Assembly (NCBI GenBank): GCA_040217575.1
Contig: JAVJPW010000004.1
Coordinates: 1 to 64,000 of the forward strand
DNA length: 64,000 nucleotides
Source: Pacificispira sp040217575
GTDB lineage: Bacteria > Pseudomonadota > Alphaproteobacteria > UBA8366 > Aestuariispiraceae
Reading direction: 5' to 3'
How positions within the stretch are numbered: the first letter of the stretch is position 1; each line of letters opens with the position of its first letter. The notes below the pieces were generated by a model that was given only the letters and a program-made list of their open reading frames with translations, was not told the origin of the DNA and did no database searches. This document shows, piece after piece, positions 15,852-24,668 of the stretch. The translations under genes were made by a program, and so were the position numbers.

Positions 15852-16288
15852 GTGAGGGCACGGCGGACGACCTGACACTGGATGACGTCGAAGTCGGCAT
15901 GTCGGTTGCCATTGATTGGCAGGTCACCGAGCGGGAAATTGACGACTTCGCCCAACTGTCGGATGACCGGAACCCACTTCATATGGATTCGCACTATGCG
16001 GTTGGTGCCGGGTTCGAAGGACGCGTCGCCCATGGGTTCCTGCTGGGCGCGAAACTGTCCGGACTGATCGGCATGAAACTGCCGGGCCGCCGGTGCCTGC
16101 TTCTTGATCAGGCACTTTCCTTTCCGAATCCGGTATATGCTGGCGACCGGGTCACGATCCGCGCCGAAGTGAAAGAACTGCATCGGGAAATGGCGGTTCT
16201 GGTCCTGAAAGTGCGGGCGGAGTCCACGCACAAAGGCAGCGTAAAGACGGTGGCAAGGGGAACTGTCACATGCAAGATCCTGTCCTGA
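15848..16288 (+). CDS. MaoC-like dehydratase
   Basis: The 146-residue hot-dog-fold protein has the R-hydratase signature DFAQLSDDRNPLHMDSHYA (about 37-55), including the catalytic Asp and His, followed by GRVAHGFLLGAKLSGL. It would hydrate an enoyl thioester or dehydrate a 3-hydroxyacyl thioester, here probably bound to the cassette's acyl carrier protein. Its start overlaps the previous stop and its end overlaps the SDR by 19 bases, so it is part of one transcript. Confidence 0.85.
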   Translation: MSEGTADDLTLDDVEVGMSVAIDWQVTEREIDDFAQLSDDRNPLHMDSHYAVGAGFEGRVAHGFLLGAKLSGLIGMKLPGRRCLLLDQALSFPNPVYAGDRVTIRAEVKELHREMAVLVLKVRAESTHKGSVKTVARGTVTCKILS

Positions 16289-16998
16289 TCATTGGTGCGT
16301 CCGGCACGATTGGCAGTGCGATCGCACGCACACTTCATGCGGACGGCACCCCGGTCTTATTACACGGTCGCACGGACGGCGACCGCCTGCGGGAACTTGC
16401 CGGTGACCTTTCATCCCCTCTACTGACAGGGGATTTGAGTGTGGAAGAAACCGCCGCCGCCCTGCCGCAAGCGTTATCCGACCACACGGACATGCTGTCC
16501 GGCGTGGTTTTTGCCGCCGCCCGCCCCTTCCCGCACAAGCTGACCCACCGGACGGACTGGTCCGTGTTTCAGGAACAGGTCGACAGCCAGTTAAAGGCGC
16601 TGCATCTAAGTCTTCAGGCCCTAAGGCCGATGTTGGCAAACCGCGACGGTGGCGCGCGCGTCGTCATTCTGTCGACGGAATATGTGCAGGGCATGCCGCC
16701 CGTCAAAATTGCCCCTTATGTGGCGGCGAAGTCCGCCGTCACCGCATATGCCCGCGTCATCGCACAGGAATGGCTGAAGACCGGCGTCCGTGTCCATATC
16801 CTGGCACCGGGCATGGTGCCGTCAGCCCTGACGGCGGATATGCCCGCCGAATATCTTGAAATGGTTGCCGAAGCGATGCCTGAACAGACCCTGACCGCGG
16901 CGGAAGACGTCGCCGGCGTCTGCCGTTTCCTGATGACCTCTGCCGCTGACCCGCTTTACGGAACAATCGTTCCGGTTTCCCGGGCGGTTCGTCGCTGA
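16270..16998 (+). CDS. Short-chain dehydrogenase/reductase
   Basis: The 242-residue Rossmann enzyme has GASGTIG (9-15) for NAD(P) binding, a catalytic Ser in VILSTEY (about 135) and YxxxK (Tyr150, Lys154). The C-terminal LAPGMVPSALTADMP is usual for 3-oxoacyl-ACP reductase-type SDRs. Next to a MaoC protein and an ACP gene it probably reduces a ketoacyl-thioester intermediate. It overlaps both neighbours (19 bases before, one base after). Confidence 0.85.
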   Translation: MQDPVLIIGASGTIGSAIARTLHADGTPVLLHGRTDGDRLRELAGDLSSPLLTGDLSVEETAAALPQALSDHTDMLSGVVFAAARPFPHKLTHRTDWSVFQEQVDSQLKALHLSLQALRPMLANRDGGARVVILSTEYVQGMPPVKIAPYVAAKSAVTAYARVIAQEWLKTGVRVHILAPGMVPSALTADMPAEYLEMVAEAMPEQTLTAAEDVAGVCRFLMTSAADPLYGTIVPVSRAVRR

Positions 16999-18797
16999 TG
17001 GCGCTGAACGACGAAAAGCGGGCGGCGTTGCGGTCCGCCTTGTGCGACCCGTTTCTGATGGACCGTCCAATTGACGAGTTGCGAAAACTGGCAAAACGTC
17101 TTCCTAAGGTGGATGCGGGCGATCTGCCCAGCGCGCGCACCGTGCGCATTGCCGTAACCGGCGGGTATCTGACCGACTACCTGTGCGAAGTACTACCGTT
17201 GTTCCTGCGTCATCGCGGCCTGGACGCCACGTTGTTTGCGGCACCGTATGGCACATTGTTCGCGCAGTCCCTGGACCCGGACAGTGACCTTCACCGGTTC
17301 GACGCCGATCTGGCAATTCTGCTTCCGTATGAGACGGATCTGCAGTCGCGGCCAGATCCGGCTATGAGCGGCAATGAGGTCGACGAAATCGTAAATGATG
17401 AAGTCGCCCGATGGGCGTCACTGTGGGACCGCATCAGCGTACCGATTGTCATGGCAACCTTCCCCGCGCCCGCTATGCGCCCGATGGGGGAGGCTGATGG
17501 CCTCCTTCCAGGGGGAACACTGCATTTCATTCGCAGGCTGAATGCGGCGCTTTCGGACGCGGCACCAGGTCATGTCAGCTTAGTCGATATGGAAGCAGTG
17601 TCATCCGAACTGGGGCGCGCGCTGTCGCGGGATGACCGGCTTTACCGGCTGGCAAAACAACCCTTTTCGATGGATGCGATACCGGCCATTGCAAACAGGG
17701 TCGCCGCAGCGGCCGCCGCCCGACTGGGAACCGCCCGGAAGGCACTGATCCTGGACCTGGACAACACATTGTGGGGCGGTGTTATCGGGGATCAGGGTCT
17801 GGCAGGCATCGAACTGGGACCGGAAACGCCTAACGGCGAATCCTTTGTTGCATTCCAGACCTATATCAAGGCGCTTGCCCAACGGGGCATTGTATTGGGC
17901 GTCTGTTCCAAAAATTTGGAATCGACCGCCCTGGAACCGTTTGTTTCGCATGATGCAATGGTCCTTCAGCAGCAGGACATCGCCTGCTTTGTCGCCAATT
18001 TTGAAAACAAGGCAGACAATATCCGCACCATTGCCCAGACGCTGAACCTGGGGCTGGACGCGTTCGTCTTTGTGGACGATAGCCCTGTTGAATGTGCGTT
18101 GCTGCGCCGGGAACTGCCCCAGGTCTGGACCATCGAACTTTCCGGCGACCCGGCGGAGTTCCCGTGGACCCTGGACCGCGCCATCCCCTTCCCCATTTCA
18201 CGGATCACGGCAGAAGACAGAACGCGGGCAGACAGCTACCGGGCAATGGCCACCATAAGGCAGGCGGAAACGGGCGCCAGCGACATGGAAGGGTTTCTGA
18301 AAAGCCTGGCGCCCGTCGCGGTTGATGAGGGCGTGCGGCCCGATACGATAGCCCGCATTACGCAGCTGATTGCAAAGACGAACCAGTTCAAACTGAACCC
18401 CGACACCTTCTCCGAAGCAGAAATCACGGACCGAAAGGATCATGTCATCGCATTGCGGCTGAAGGATTCGATCCAGGATCACGGTATCGTTGCGGTTGCG
18501 GTGACCGAACCGGAAGATGATGCGCTTAGAATCCGGAACTGGGTTATGAGTTGTCGCGTCTTTTCGCGCCGCCTTGAATATCTGACGCGGGCAATGTTTC
18601 GCGACGCAGCAAAGGCGGCCGGAAAAGACCGACTGCGTCTGACCTATGCGCCTTCCGGGCGCAACGGCCTGATCGAAGACCTGTTGCCGAAGCTGGGTTT
18701 CACACGGTCCGACAATCAAAATGAATTTGAATCCATGGCCGATATGCCGGATACCACGCCCGACCATTACATGACGCTTGAGAAGGCCGAGCGATGA
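16998..18797 (+). CDS. FkbH-like HAD-family protein
   Basis: The 599-residue product has an N-terminal SGNH-like region (about 45-230), then the HAD phosphatase domain beginning LILDLDNTLWGG (about 249-260, nucleophile Asp and DxDxT-type motif), with CSKN and FVDDSPVE as later HAD motifs. The C-terminal GNAT-like domain (about 430-590) contains NWVMSCRVFSRRLE. This is the full architecture of FkbH proteins. Characterised FkbH homologues take 1,3-bisphosphoglycerate, dephosphorylate it and load glyceryl onto an acyl carrier protein. The ACP gene overlaps its stop by four bases. A glyceryl-ACP or related unit is therefore the likely product. Confidence 0.9.
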   Translation: MALNDEKRAALRSALCDPFLMDRPIDELRKLAKRLPKVDAGDLPSARTVRIAVTGGYLTDYLCEVLPLFLRHRGLDATLFAAPYGTLFAQSLDPDSDLHRFDADLAILLPYETDLQSRPDPAMSGNEVDEIVNDEVARWASLWDRISVPIVMATFPAPAMRPMGEADGLLPGGTLHFIRRLNAALSDAAPGHVSLVDMEAVSSELGRALSRDDRLYRLAKQPFSMDAIPAIANRVAAAAAARLGTARKALILDLDNTLWGGVIGDQGLAGIELGPETPNGESFVAFQTYIKALAQRGIVLGVCSKNLESTALEPFVSHDAMVLQQQDIACFVANFENKADNIRTIAQTLNLGLDAFVFVDDSPVECALLRRELPQVWTIELSGDPAEFPWTLDRAIPFPISRITAEDRTRADSYRAMATIRQAETGASDMEGFLKSLAPVAVDEGVRPDTIARITQLIAKTNQFKLNPDTFSEAEITDRKDHVIALRLKDSIQDHGIVAVAVTEPEDDALRIRNWVMSCRVFSRRLEYLTRAMFRDAAKAAGKDRLRLTYAPSGRNGLIEDLLPKLGFTRSDNQNEFESMADMPDTTPDHYMTLEKAER

Positions 18798-19042
18798 ACC
18801 GCGACCAGATTCTAGAAACCCTGACCGAAATATTCCGCGACATTTTCGACGATGACGACATCGTCCTGACGGAAAGCTCCACTTCCGCGGATATCGAAGA
18901 ATGGGACAGCCTGAACCAGATCAAGATCATCCTGGCCTGTGAGAAGGCATTCGACGTCCGGCTGAACGCGCGCGACATCAACACGCTGGAAAATGTCGGC
19001 GCGATGCTGGACCACATGTCGGGGCTTCTGGCCGCGAAGTAA
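18794..19042 (+). CDS. Acyl carrier protein
   Basis: An 82-residue four-helix carrier with the 4'-phosphopantetheine site in WDSLNQIKI (Ser39). Like other stand-alone carriers next to FkbH genes it has the DSLNQ variant rather than the DSLDxV of fatty-acid ACP. Its ATG overlaps the FkbH stop and the MBOAT gene starts 10 bases downstream, so it should carry the acyl unit between these two enzymes. Confidence 0.9.
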   Translation: MNRDQILETLTEIFRDIFDDDDIVLTESSTSADIEEWDSLNQIKIILACEKAFDVRLNARDINTLENVGAMLDHMSGLLAAK

Positions 19043-19052
19043 CGGTCCTGCG

Positions 19053-20537
19053 ATGCTGTTCAGCAGCCATGCCTTCATATTCGGGTTTCTGCCGCTGGCG
19101 CTGATTGCTTTTCATGCCGCGCGCATTCGGTTCGGGGGCAACGCCGCACTGGGCACCGTCGCGCTTTCTTCCCTCATATTCTATGGCTGGTGGAACCCAC
19201 CCTATCTAATGCTCTTGGGTGGTTCGATGGCCGTGAACTATCTGTTCGTCCGCTTGCTGGACCGTGGTATCCGCGGCCCGACACTGATGATCGGTATCCT
19301 GGTCAACCTCGCGGTGCTGGGCTATTTCAAATACCGGAACTTCTTTCTGGAAAATGTCGGACTGGTCCTTGGGGAAACCTGGCAGTTCGAACCGATTTTC
19401 GTCCCGCTGGCCATATCCTTTTTCACGTTCCAGCAGATCGCACTTCTGTGTGATGTGTCGGACGGCAAGGCAAAGGTACGCGGTGTCTTGGACTTCGCCG
19501 CATTCGTCGCCCTGTTTCCCCAGCTGATCGCCGGACCGATCGTCCTGTTCCGCGAAATGCACCAGCAGTTCACCGATCTGCGGGACGGCGCTGGACGGGG
19601 ACTGGCCATGCTGGGGCCGGGAATTGTCATATTCGCACTGGGACTGTTCAAGAAGGTCGTCCTGGCGGATTCCATCGGCCCCTATGCCGACACGGGATTT
19701 GCGGCCGCGGAACTGTTGACCTTCCTCGAAGCATGGGCGGCCGCAATCGCCTACAGCCTGCAGCTCTATTTCGACTTTTCCGGCTATTCGGATATGGCGG
19801 TCGGGCTTGGCCTCATGCTCGGCTTCACGCTGCCGATCAACTTCGACACGCCATTTCGGGCCACATCGATGGTGGATTTCTGGAAACGCTGGCACATCAC
19901 GATGACCCGGTTCTTCATGATGTATCTCTATTCGCCGATTGCCCTTGCTTTCGCGCGCTATGCGATGGAACGCCGTCTTCCGAAAACTCGCGAATTCGCG
20001 GTCGCGGTCGCGGTCCCGATCGCAATCACCTTTCTGCTGTCCGGTCTGTGGCACGGCGCAGCCTGGACTTTTGTTGCATTCGGTGCGGTCAACGCATTTG
20101 GCCTGATTGCCAACCACTATTGGCGCAGCCTCAAGATTGCGCGCCTTCCGGTTCCGGTCGGCTGGTTCCTTACCATGGTTACGGTCGTCATATCATTCGT
20201 CTATTTCCGGGCCGCCAGCATGGAAGAGGCACATTTGATCCTGTCCGCAATGGCATCACCCCAGGACCTGGCCCTGCCCAGTTGGATGTCGGTGCAGGCC
20301 GAACAGCTTGGGCTGCCTTGGCAGTCGATGAATTTCTTTTCGGCCGGCAGCTATACCGCGCGCCTGGCCGCATGGATCGCTATCCTGCTGCCGCTATCGA
20401 TGCTGATACCGAACATCGCGAAACGCGCCGACGGGTTGGCCACGGGCTGGCCAACGGCGGTAGCGACCGCCGCCATGATCTGGCTGTCGCTTGCCCTGTT
20501 GGACCGCCCGCAGGCATTCATCTATTTCCAGTTCTAA
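19053..20537 (+). CDS. MBOAT-family O-acyltransferase
   Basis: The 494-residue polytopic membrane protein starts MLFSSHAFIFGFLPLA and has the AlgI-type MBOAT core: PLAISFFTFQQIALLCDV, ALFPQLIAGPIVLFREM, DFSGYSDMAVGLGLMLGF, FWKRWHITMTRFF and the active-site His in LSGLWHGAAWTF. Bacterial members transfer an acyl group from a cytoplasmic donor to a polysaccharide, as in alginate O-acetylation. Here the donor is probably the ACP encoded just upstream rather than acetyl-CoA. The start at 19053 is chosen because upstream codons overlap the ACP gene out of frame. Confidence 0.9.
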   Translation: MLFSSHAFIFGFLPLALIAFHAARIRFGGNAALGTVALSSLIFYGWWNPPYLMLLGGSMAVNYLFVRLLDRGIRGPTLMIGILVNLAVLGYFKYRNFFLENVGLVLGETWQFEPIFVPLAISFFTFQQIALLCDVSDGKAKVRGVLDFAAFVALFPQLIAGPIVLFREMHQQFTDLRDGAGRGLAMLGPGIVIFALGLFKKVVLADSIGPYADTGFAAAELLTFLEAWAAAIAYSLQLYFDFSGYSDMAVGLGLMLGFTLPINFDTPFRATSMVDFWKRWHITMTRFFMMYLYSPIALAFARYAMERRLPKTREFAVAVAVPIAITFLLSGLWHGAAWTFVAFGAVNAFGLIANHYWRSLKIARLPVPVGWFLTMVTVVISFVYFRAASMEEAHLILSAMASPQDLALPSWMSVQAEQLGLPWQSMNFFSAGSYTARLAAWIAILLPLSMLIPNIAKRADGLATGWPTAVATAAMIWLSLALLDRPQAFIYFQF

Positions 20538-20569
20538 GGCGTTTTGCCGCGCGGTCGCGATTTCCGGCG

Positions 20570-20598
20570 TTGATCGAACGGCTCAAGACCGCTAGAGA
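20570..20598 (+). promoter_or_regulatory. Possible ilvC promoter
   Basis: TTGATC (20570-20575) and TAGAGA (20593-20598) are separated by 17 bases, 65 bases ahead of the ilvC start. This is a reasonable but not strong sigma-70-type match. A short CCCCG/CGGGG hairpin follows directly. Confidence 0.35.
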
Positions 20599-20662
20599 AG
20601 CCCCGGTTTCGGCGGGGAATGCCGTTTTTGCGAATGACCAAAAAGAGAGGGAGCGCCTTATC

Positions 20663-21682
20663 ATGCGCGTCTATTACGACCGCGACGCGGACGTCAATCT
20701 GATCAAAACCAAGAAAGTCGCCATCGTCGGTTTCGGCAGCCAGGGCCACGCCCATGCCCAGAACCTGAAAGACAGCGGCGTAAAGGAAATCGTCGTCGCG
20801 CTGCGCGAAGGCTCGGCCACCCGCAAGAAGGCGGAAGCCGCGGGCTTCCAGTGCATGACCGCGTCCGAGGCGGCGGCCTGGGCCGACGTCGTCATGATGC
20901 TGACGCCGGACGAACTGCAGGGCGACATCTATCGCGACGAACTGCACGCCAACTTGAAGGACGGTGCCGCGATCTGCTTCGCGCACGGCCTGAACATCCA
21001 TTTCAACCTGATCGAGCCGCGCGCCGATCTGGACGTCTTCATGATCGCGCCGAAAGGCCCGGGCCACACCGTGCGTTCCGAATACCTGCGCGGCGGCGGG
21101 GTACCGACGCTGGTCGCGGTCGACCGTGACGTTTCCGGCAACGCGCTGGAAATCGCGCTGTCCTATGCCTGCGCCAACGGCGGCGGCAAGGCCGGGATCA
21201 TCGAAACATCCTTCAAGGAAGAATGCGAAACCGACCTTTTCGGCGAACAGGTCGTCCTTTGCGGCGGTCTGGTCGAGCTGATCCGCGGCGGGTTCGAAAC
21301 CCTGGTCGAAGCCGGTTACGCGCCGGAAATGGCCTATTTCGAATGCCTGCACGAAGTGAAGCTGATCGTCGACCTGATTTATGAAGGCGGCATCGCGAAC
21401 ATGAACTACTCCATCTCCAACACGGCGGAATACGGCGAATATGTCACCGGTCCGCGCATCGTGACGGACGAGACCCGTGCTGAAATGCGCGCCGTCCTGA
21501 AGGATATCCAAAGCGGCAAATTCACCCGTGACTGGATGCTGGAGAACAAGGTCAACCAGACCAGCTTCAAGGCAACCCGTCGCCTGAACGACGCCCACCA
21601 GATCGAGGAAGTCGGCGAAAAACTGCGCGCCATGATGCCCTGGATTTCGGAAAAGGCGCTGGTCGACAAGGCGAAGAACTAG
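20663..21682 (+). CDS. ilvC: Ketol-acid reductoisomerase
   Basis: The 339-residue enzyme starts MRVYYDRDADVNLIK (ATG 20663; GAGAGGGAGCG lies upstream). It is the short class I form. The Rossmann motif GFGSQGHAHAQNLKDSG binds NADPH, PKGPGHTVRSEYLRGGGVP and ETDLFGEQVVLCGG follow, and conserved Mg-binding acids are in ETDLFGEQ and the later FECLHEVKLIVDLIYEGG. It converts acetolactate and acetohydroxybutyrate to the dihydroxy acids of valine and isoleucine synthesis. A clear terminator follows, so it is probably its own transcription unit. Confidence 0.97.
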   Translation: MRVYYDRDADVNLIKTKKVAIVGFGSQGHAHAQNLKDSGVKEIVVALREGSATRKKAEAAGFQCMTASEAAAWADVVMMLTPDELQGDIYRDELHANLKDGAAICFAHGLNIHFNLIEPRADLDVFMIAPKGPGHTVRSEYLRGGGVPTLVAVDRDVSGNALEIALSYACANGGGKAGIIETSFKEECETDLFGEQVVLCGGLVELIRGGFETLVEAGYAPEMAYFECLHEVKLIVDLIYEGGIANMNYSISNTAEYGEYVTGPRIVTDETRAEMRAVLKDIQSGKFTRDWMLENKVNQTSFKATRRLNDAHQIEEVGEKLRAMMPWISEKALVDKAKN

Positions 21683-21708
21683 GTTCTACGCGAAATTCAG
21701 CGTTCGGA

Positions 21709-21743
21709 CGCGCCGGCTTCGCGATATGGAGCCGGCGCGTTTT
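21709..21743 (+). terminator. Intrinsic terminator after ilvC
   Basis: CGCGCCGGCT (21709-21718) pairs perfectly with AGCCGGCGCG (21730-21739), followed by TTTT and CGTTTC. Confidence 0.85.
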
Positions 21744-21765
21744 CGTTTCAGAAGGTCCAAATTCG

Positions 21766-22212
21766 ATGCCCGACATCCGTGCGGCGATAACAAAAGACAT
21801 CCCGGAACTGGCAACCCTGTATCACGCCTTCTTCATGGAAGACGGGATCGATACCGGTATTCAGGACATCGCGGCCAACCTTGCCGCGATGCTGGAAAGC
21901 CCCCAGGCCAGAATCTGGGTTTGTGAGGATGGTGGCAGGCTGATCGGGTTTACGTCTGCGACATCGACGGTCGGTGTCGAATTCGGGACGGCCGTGGAAG
22001 TCGAAGACCTATACCTCGTACCGGGCTCCAGGGGCCGCGGTCTTTCCCGCCCGCTACTGCAGACATGCGAAGCATGGGCGCGCGACATCAATGCAAGCGA
22101 AGTTTTTCTGGTCGTGACGCCCGAAGCGGAGGCCGATCAGGGACTGATCGCCTATTATGAGAAACACGGCTATATCCGGTCCGGTCGTGTCATCCTGTTC
22201 AAGGACAGCTAA
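21766..22212 (+). CDS. GNAT-family N-acetyltransferase
   Basis: The 148-residue product has the GNAT core: VEVEDLYLVPGSRGRGLSRPLL (about 81-102) includes the acetyl-CoA pyrophosphate loop R-x-x-G-x-G/S, and YYEKHGYIRSG closes the fold. The acceptor cannot be told. It lies between ilvC and a second, unrelated GNAT gene 45 bases downstream. Confidence 0.8.
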   Translation: MPDIRAAITKDIPELATLYHAFFMEDGIDTGIQDIAANLAAMLESPQARIWVCEDGGRLIGFTSATSTVGVEFGTAVEVEDLYLVPGSRGRGLSRPLLQTCEAWARDINASEVFLVVTPEAEADQGLIAYYEKHGYIRSGRVILFKDS

Positions 22213-22257
22213 TCCCGTGTCGGGGAAACCTGACATTTACAAAATTGTGGATGTTCG

Positions 22258-22737
22258 ATGAAGGCCAACATCACCCTGCGCCCGGCCCGCCCGGAAGAGG
22301 CAGCGGCGGTTTCCGCCCTGATGCTTCGGTCGAAGGCACATTGGGGTTACGACACGGACTTTATGCATAAATGTGTCGCAGTCTTGACCGTAACACCTGA
22401 AATGGTGGCGGACGGGTCTTATTACGTCGCCGTCGATGGGGACGATGCGATCCTGGGAGTCACACGCGTTGAGCGTTTGGACGATGCCGGGCGCTTCGAA
22501 CTGGACAAACTTTTTATCGAACCTGCTGCCATGGGACTTGGAATTGGCAGGGTTTTGTTCGACAAGGCGGCCGGCATGATCCGGGCCAACGGCGGGCAGC
22601 GAATGGAAATCCTGTCTGACCCGGGCGCGGCCCCGTTCTATGAACGCATGGGCGCCAAGCGAATTGGCGAAGCGCCGTCGGACGCGATTCCCGGCCGGAT
22701 GCTTCCCTTGCTGGAACTGGACCTGACCCCGCGCTGA
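22258..22737 (+). CDS. GNAT-family N-acetyltransferase
   Basis: The 159-residue product has FELDKLFIEPAAMGLGIGRVLFDKA (about 81-105) as the acetyl-CoA binding motif and APFYERMGAKRIGEAPS at the end. N-terminal LRPARPEEAAAVSALMLRSKAHWGYD is typical of a subgroup seen widely in alphaproteobacteria. Substrate unknown. Confidence 0.8.
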   Translation: MKANITLRPARPEEAAAVSALMLRSKAHWGYDTDFMHKCVAVLTVTPEMVADGSYYVAVDGDDAILGVTRVERLDDAGRFELDKLFIEPAAMGLGIGRVLFDKAAGMIRANGGQRMEILSDPGAAPFYERMGAKRIGEAPSDAIPGRMLPLLELDLTPR

Positions 22738-22807
22738 CAAGTACAATACTTGATTCCATTCCGGTTTGGCCGCACGCTTCCCATGACAACAGCCGTGGAG
22801 GCTTGCG

Positions 22808-23611
22808 ATGCGTTTGTCCGACAACCAAATGGCCGACCTGGACCGGAACGGGTTCCTGATCCTGCCCACCCTTTTTTCAGAAGAGGAAGTGACAGCAATT
22901 CGCGCCCGTCTGCCCGCCTTGGCGGCAGCGGATGACCCGGCGAATATTGCCGAAAAGGAATCCGGTGTCGTACGGACCATGATGGGACTGCATCTGCGCG
23001 ACCCGTTTTTCGCGAAACTGGTGCGACATCCGCGGCTTCTGGAACCGGCGCTGCAGATCCTGGATGAACCAGCCTATATCCAGCAGGTAAAGGTCAATGT
23101 GAAAGCCGCGTTTTCCGGCGACATCTGGCAATGGCATTACGATTTCGCGACCCATCACCGCGAAGACGGCGCCCCCCGGCCGCTGGCGCTGAACCTGCAT
23201 ATCTTTTTGGATGACGTGACGGAATTCAACGGTCCGCTCTATTTCATACCAGGCTCCCACAAGGCCGGCACACAGGCGAATGGCGAACATGGCGCATGGC
23301 TGGATACGCAAACGACCAGCTATCCGCTGTGGGTGTGCGATCAGGACACGGTGAAGGAGTTAATCGAAAAAGGCGGGTTGGTTTCAGCAACCGGGCCGAA
23401 GGGCACGGCGCTTATATTCCACGACACGCTGGTTCATGGATCGCCCAACAACATGTCGCCCTGGGACCGGTCGATCTATTCACTGATCGTAAATCCCGTC
23501 AGCAACGCACTTTGGGCGCCGACGCGGCCGGACTGGAAACATCACCATGACCTGACGCCTGTCATGCCGTTGGACGACGACTGTCTGAAGGAAGCTGCCG
23601 CAGCGGAATAA
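22808..23611 (+). CDS. Phytanoyl-CoA dioxygenase (PhyH) family oxygenase
   Basis: The 267-residue product starts behind TGGAGG at 22808. The 2-oxoglutarate/Fe(II) facial triad is visible as His-x-Asp in WQWHYDFATHHREDG and a distal His in DTLVHGSPNN; the 2-oxoglutarate-binding Arg is probably in DRSIYSLI. PLYFIPGSHK is the usual loop of this family. Members hydroxylate small carboxylates, ectoine or phosphonates; the substrate here is unknown. It is convergent with the kinase-like gene, with one base between the stops. Confidence 0.85.
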   Translation: MRLSDNQMADLDRNGFLILPTLFSEEEVTAIRARLPALAAADDPANIAEKESGVVRTMMGLHLRDPFFAKLVRHPRLLEPALQILDEPAYIQQVKVNVKAAFSGDIWQWHYDFATHHREDGAPRPLALNLHIFLDDVTEFNGPLYFIPGSHKAGTQANGEHGAWLDTQTTSYPLWVCDQDTVKELIEKGGLVSATGPKGTALIFHDTLVHGSPNNMSPWDRSIYSLIVNPVSNALWAPTRPDWKHHHDLTPVMPLDDDCLKEAAAAE

Positions 23612-23612
23612 G

Positions 23613-24668
23613 TCAGGCCCAGTCCTGCCGTACGCGGACGACAATTTCCCGCGAAAGGTAACAATCCACCCGCCCCCGGACATGGTCGATCAGCGACCGG
23701 TCCGAATTTTCGGCCGACCAGTCTTCGGTAACTTCGGCGTCCTGTTTTTCCGAAAGCGTTTCCTTGCGGCTTTCGACCCGCCATTTCGCGCACCAGGTGA
23801 CGGACCACAGCCACATCAGCCGTCGCATCGGCTTCAGGAACGGTTCCAGCCTATTGGCGATTTCATCCGGCATCGCAGCCCGCCAGGCATCGTAGAATTC
23901 AGCGACTTCATCCGCCGATGGTTCGGAATAGGTCGCGACATCCCAGGTCGTCGAGGTATAGAGGGTCGCGTGGGCCAGATCGAACCCCGCACCGCCATAC
24001 CGTCCCTTTTCCAGGTCGACCAGGAAAGCGCGGCCGGTCGCATCGACCAGGAAATTGCCCGGGTGCGCATCAAAGGAAATAAGTGTTACAGGCGGCTGCC
24101 CCAGGTTCGAAACGTCCCGTGCGGCATTGGCCAGTTCCTCCCGGATCATGGAAAGGCTGTCGGGATCCGGCCCTGCCTCTTCCAGAAATTGCGCCTGCAC
24201 AAGAACTTCTTCCAGCGTGTCGGCCATCGGATTCCTCTGGTCGATCAGGGGTGCGCGCGCATCGGGCGGCGGCATCGGCAGGGCATGAATGGACGCCAGC
24301 GCCCTCGCCGCCCGGGGCAGTTCGCCCGGCGCATCCAGAACATGCCCGTCGATCCGGTCGACGATCAACGCTCCCATGGGCAGGTCAGACGACGGGGGCA
24401 GCAGACCGTGGAAACGGGGCGTGTGCCCGCCCGCCCCCATCCGTTCGAAACAGGCCGCCTGATAAGTCAGGTTCCCGGCCGCATCCAACCGCATCTGACT
24501 TTGCCGCGGGACACGCAGTATGGCCCCGGTGCCGTCAATCACGACATGGTCATGGGCCAGACCGGTCGTCGGAAGCGGCCGCAAGGCCGCGAAATCTATG
24601 CCGTCGAATTCCGCCCGGCCCGAAAGAGCGCGATGCAATGCGGGCAGCAATTCCTCAATCGCCGTCAT
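23613..24668 (-). CDS. Aminoglycoside-phosphotransferase-like kinase
   Basis: The 351-residue product starts MTAIEELLPALHRAL; the ATG at 24668 overlaps the TGA of the upstream glycosyltransferase-like gene (ATGA), which settles the start against a much longer frame. APH/choline-kinase features are ILRVPRQSQ in the N-lobe, SFDAHPGNFLVD (catalytic loop with Asp and Asn) and FLVDLEKGRYGGAGFDLAH for the metal-binding acid. The usual His of the HGD motif is replaced by Ser, the Asp is retained. Small-molecule kinases of this type phosphorylate sugars or amino alcohols. Its coupling to two glycosyltransferase-family genes suggests a glycan or glycolipid precursor role. Confidence 0.75.
   Translation of the reverse strand: MTAIEELLPALHRALSGRAEFDGIDFAALRPLPTTGLAHDHVVIDGTGAILRVPRQSQMRLDAAGNLTYQAACFERMGAGGHTPRFHGLLPPSSDLPMGALIVDRIDGHVLDAPGELPRAARALASIHALPMPPPDARAPLIDQRNPMADTLEEVLVQAQFLEEAGPDPDSLSMIREELANAARDVSNLGQPPVTLISFDAHPGNFLVDATGRAFLVDLEKGRYGGAGFDLAHATLYTSTTWDVATYSEPSADEVAEFYDAWRAAMPDEIANRLEPFLKPMRRLMWLWSVTWCAKWRVESRKETLSEKQDAEVTEDWSAENSDRSLIDHVRGRVDCYLSREIVVRVRQDWA

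Noticed and set aside
20534..21598. A 354-residue minus-strand frame opposite ilvC
   Set aside because: Antisense reading of a highly conserved gene, with no homology pattern of its own.
19733..21682. A 649-residue frame joining sequence opposite the MBOAT gene in another frame with ilvC
   Set aside because: The ilvC start at 20663 has a good ribosome-binding site and matches the usual N-terminus. The upstream part is an out-of-frame reading of the MBOAT gene.
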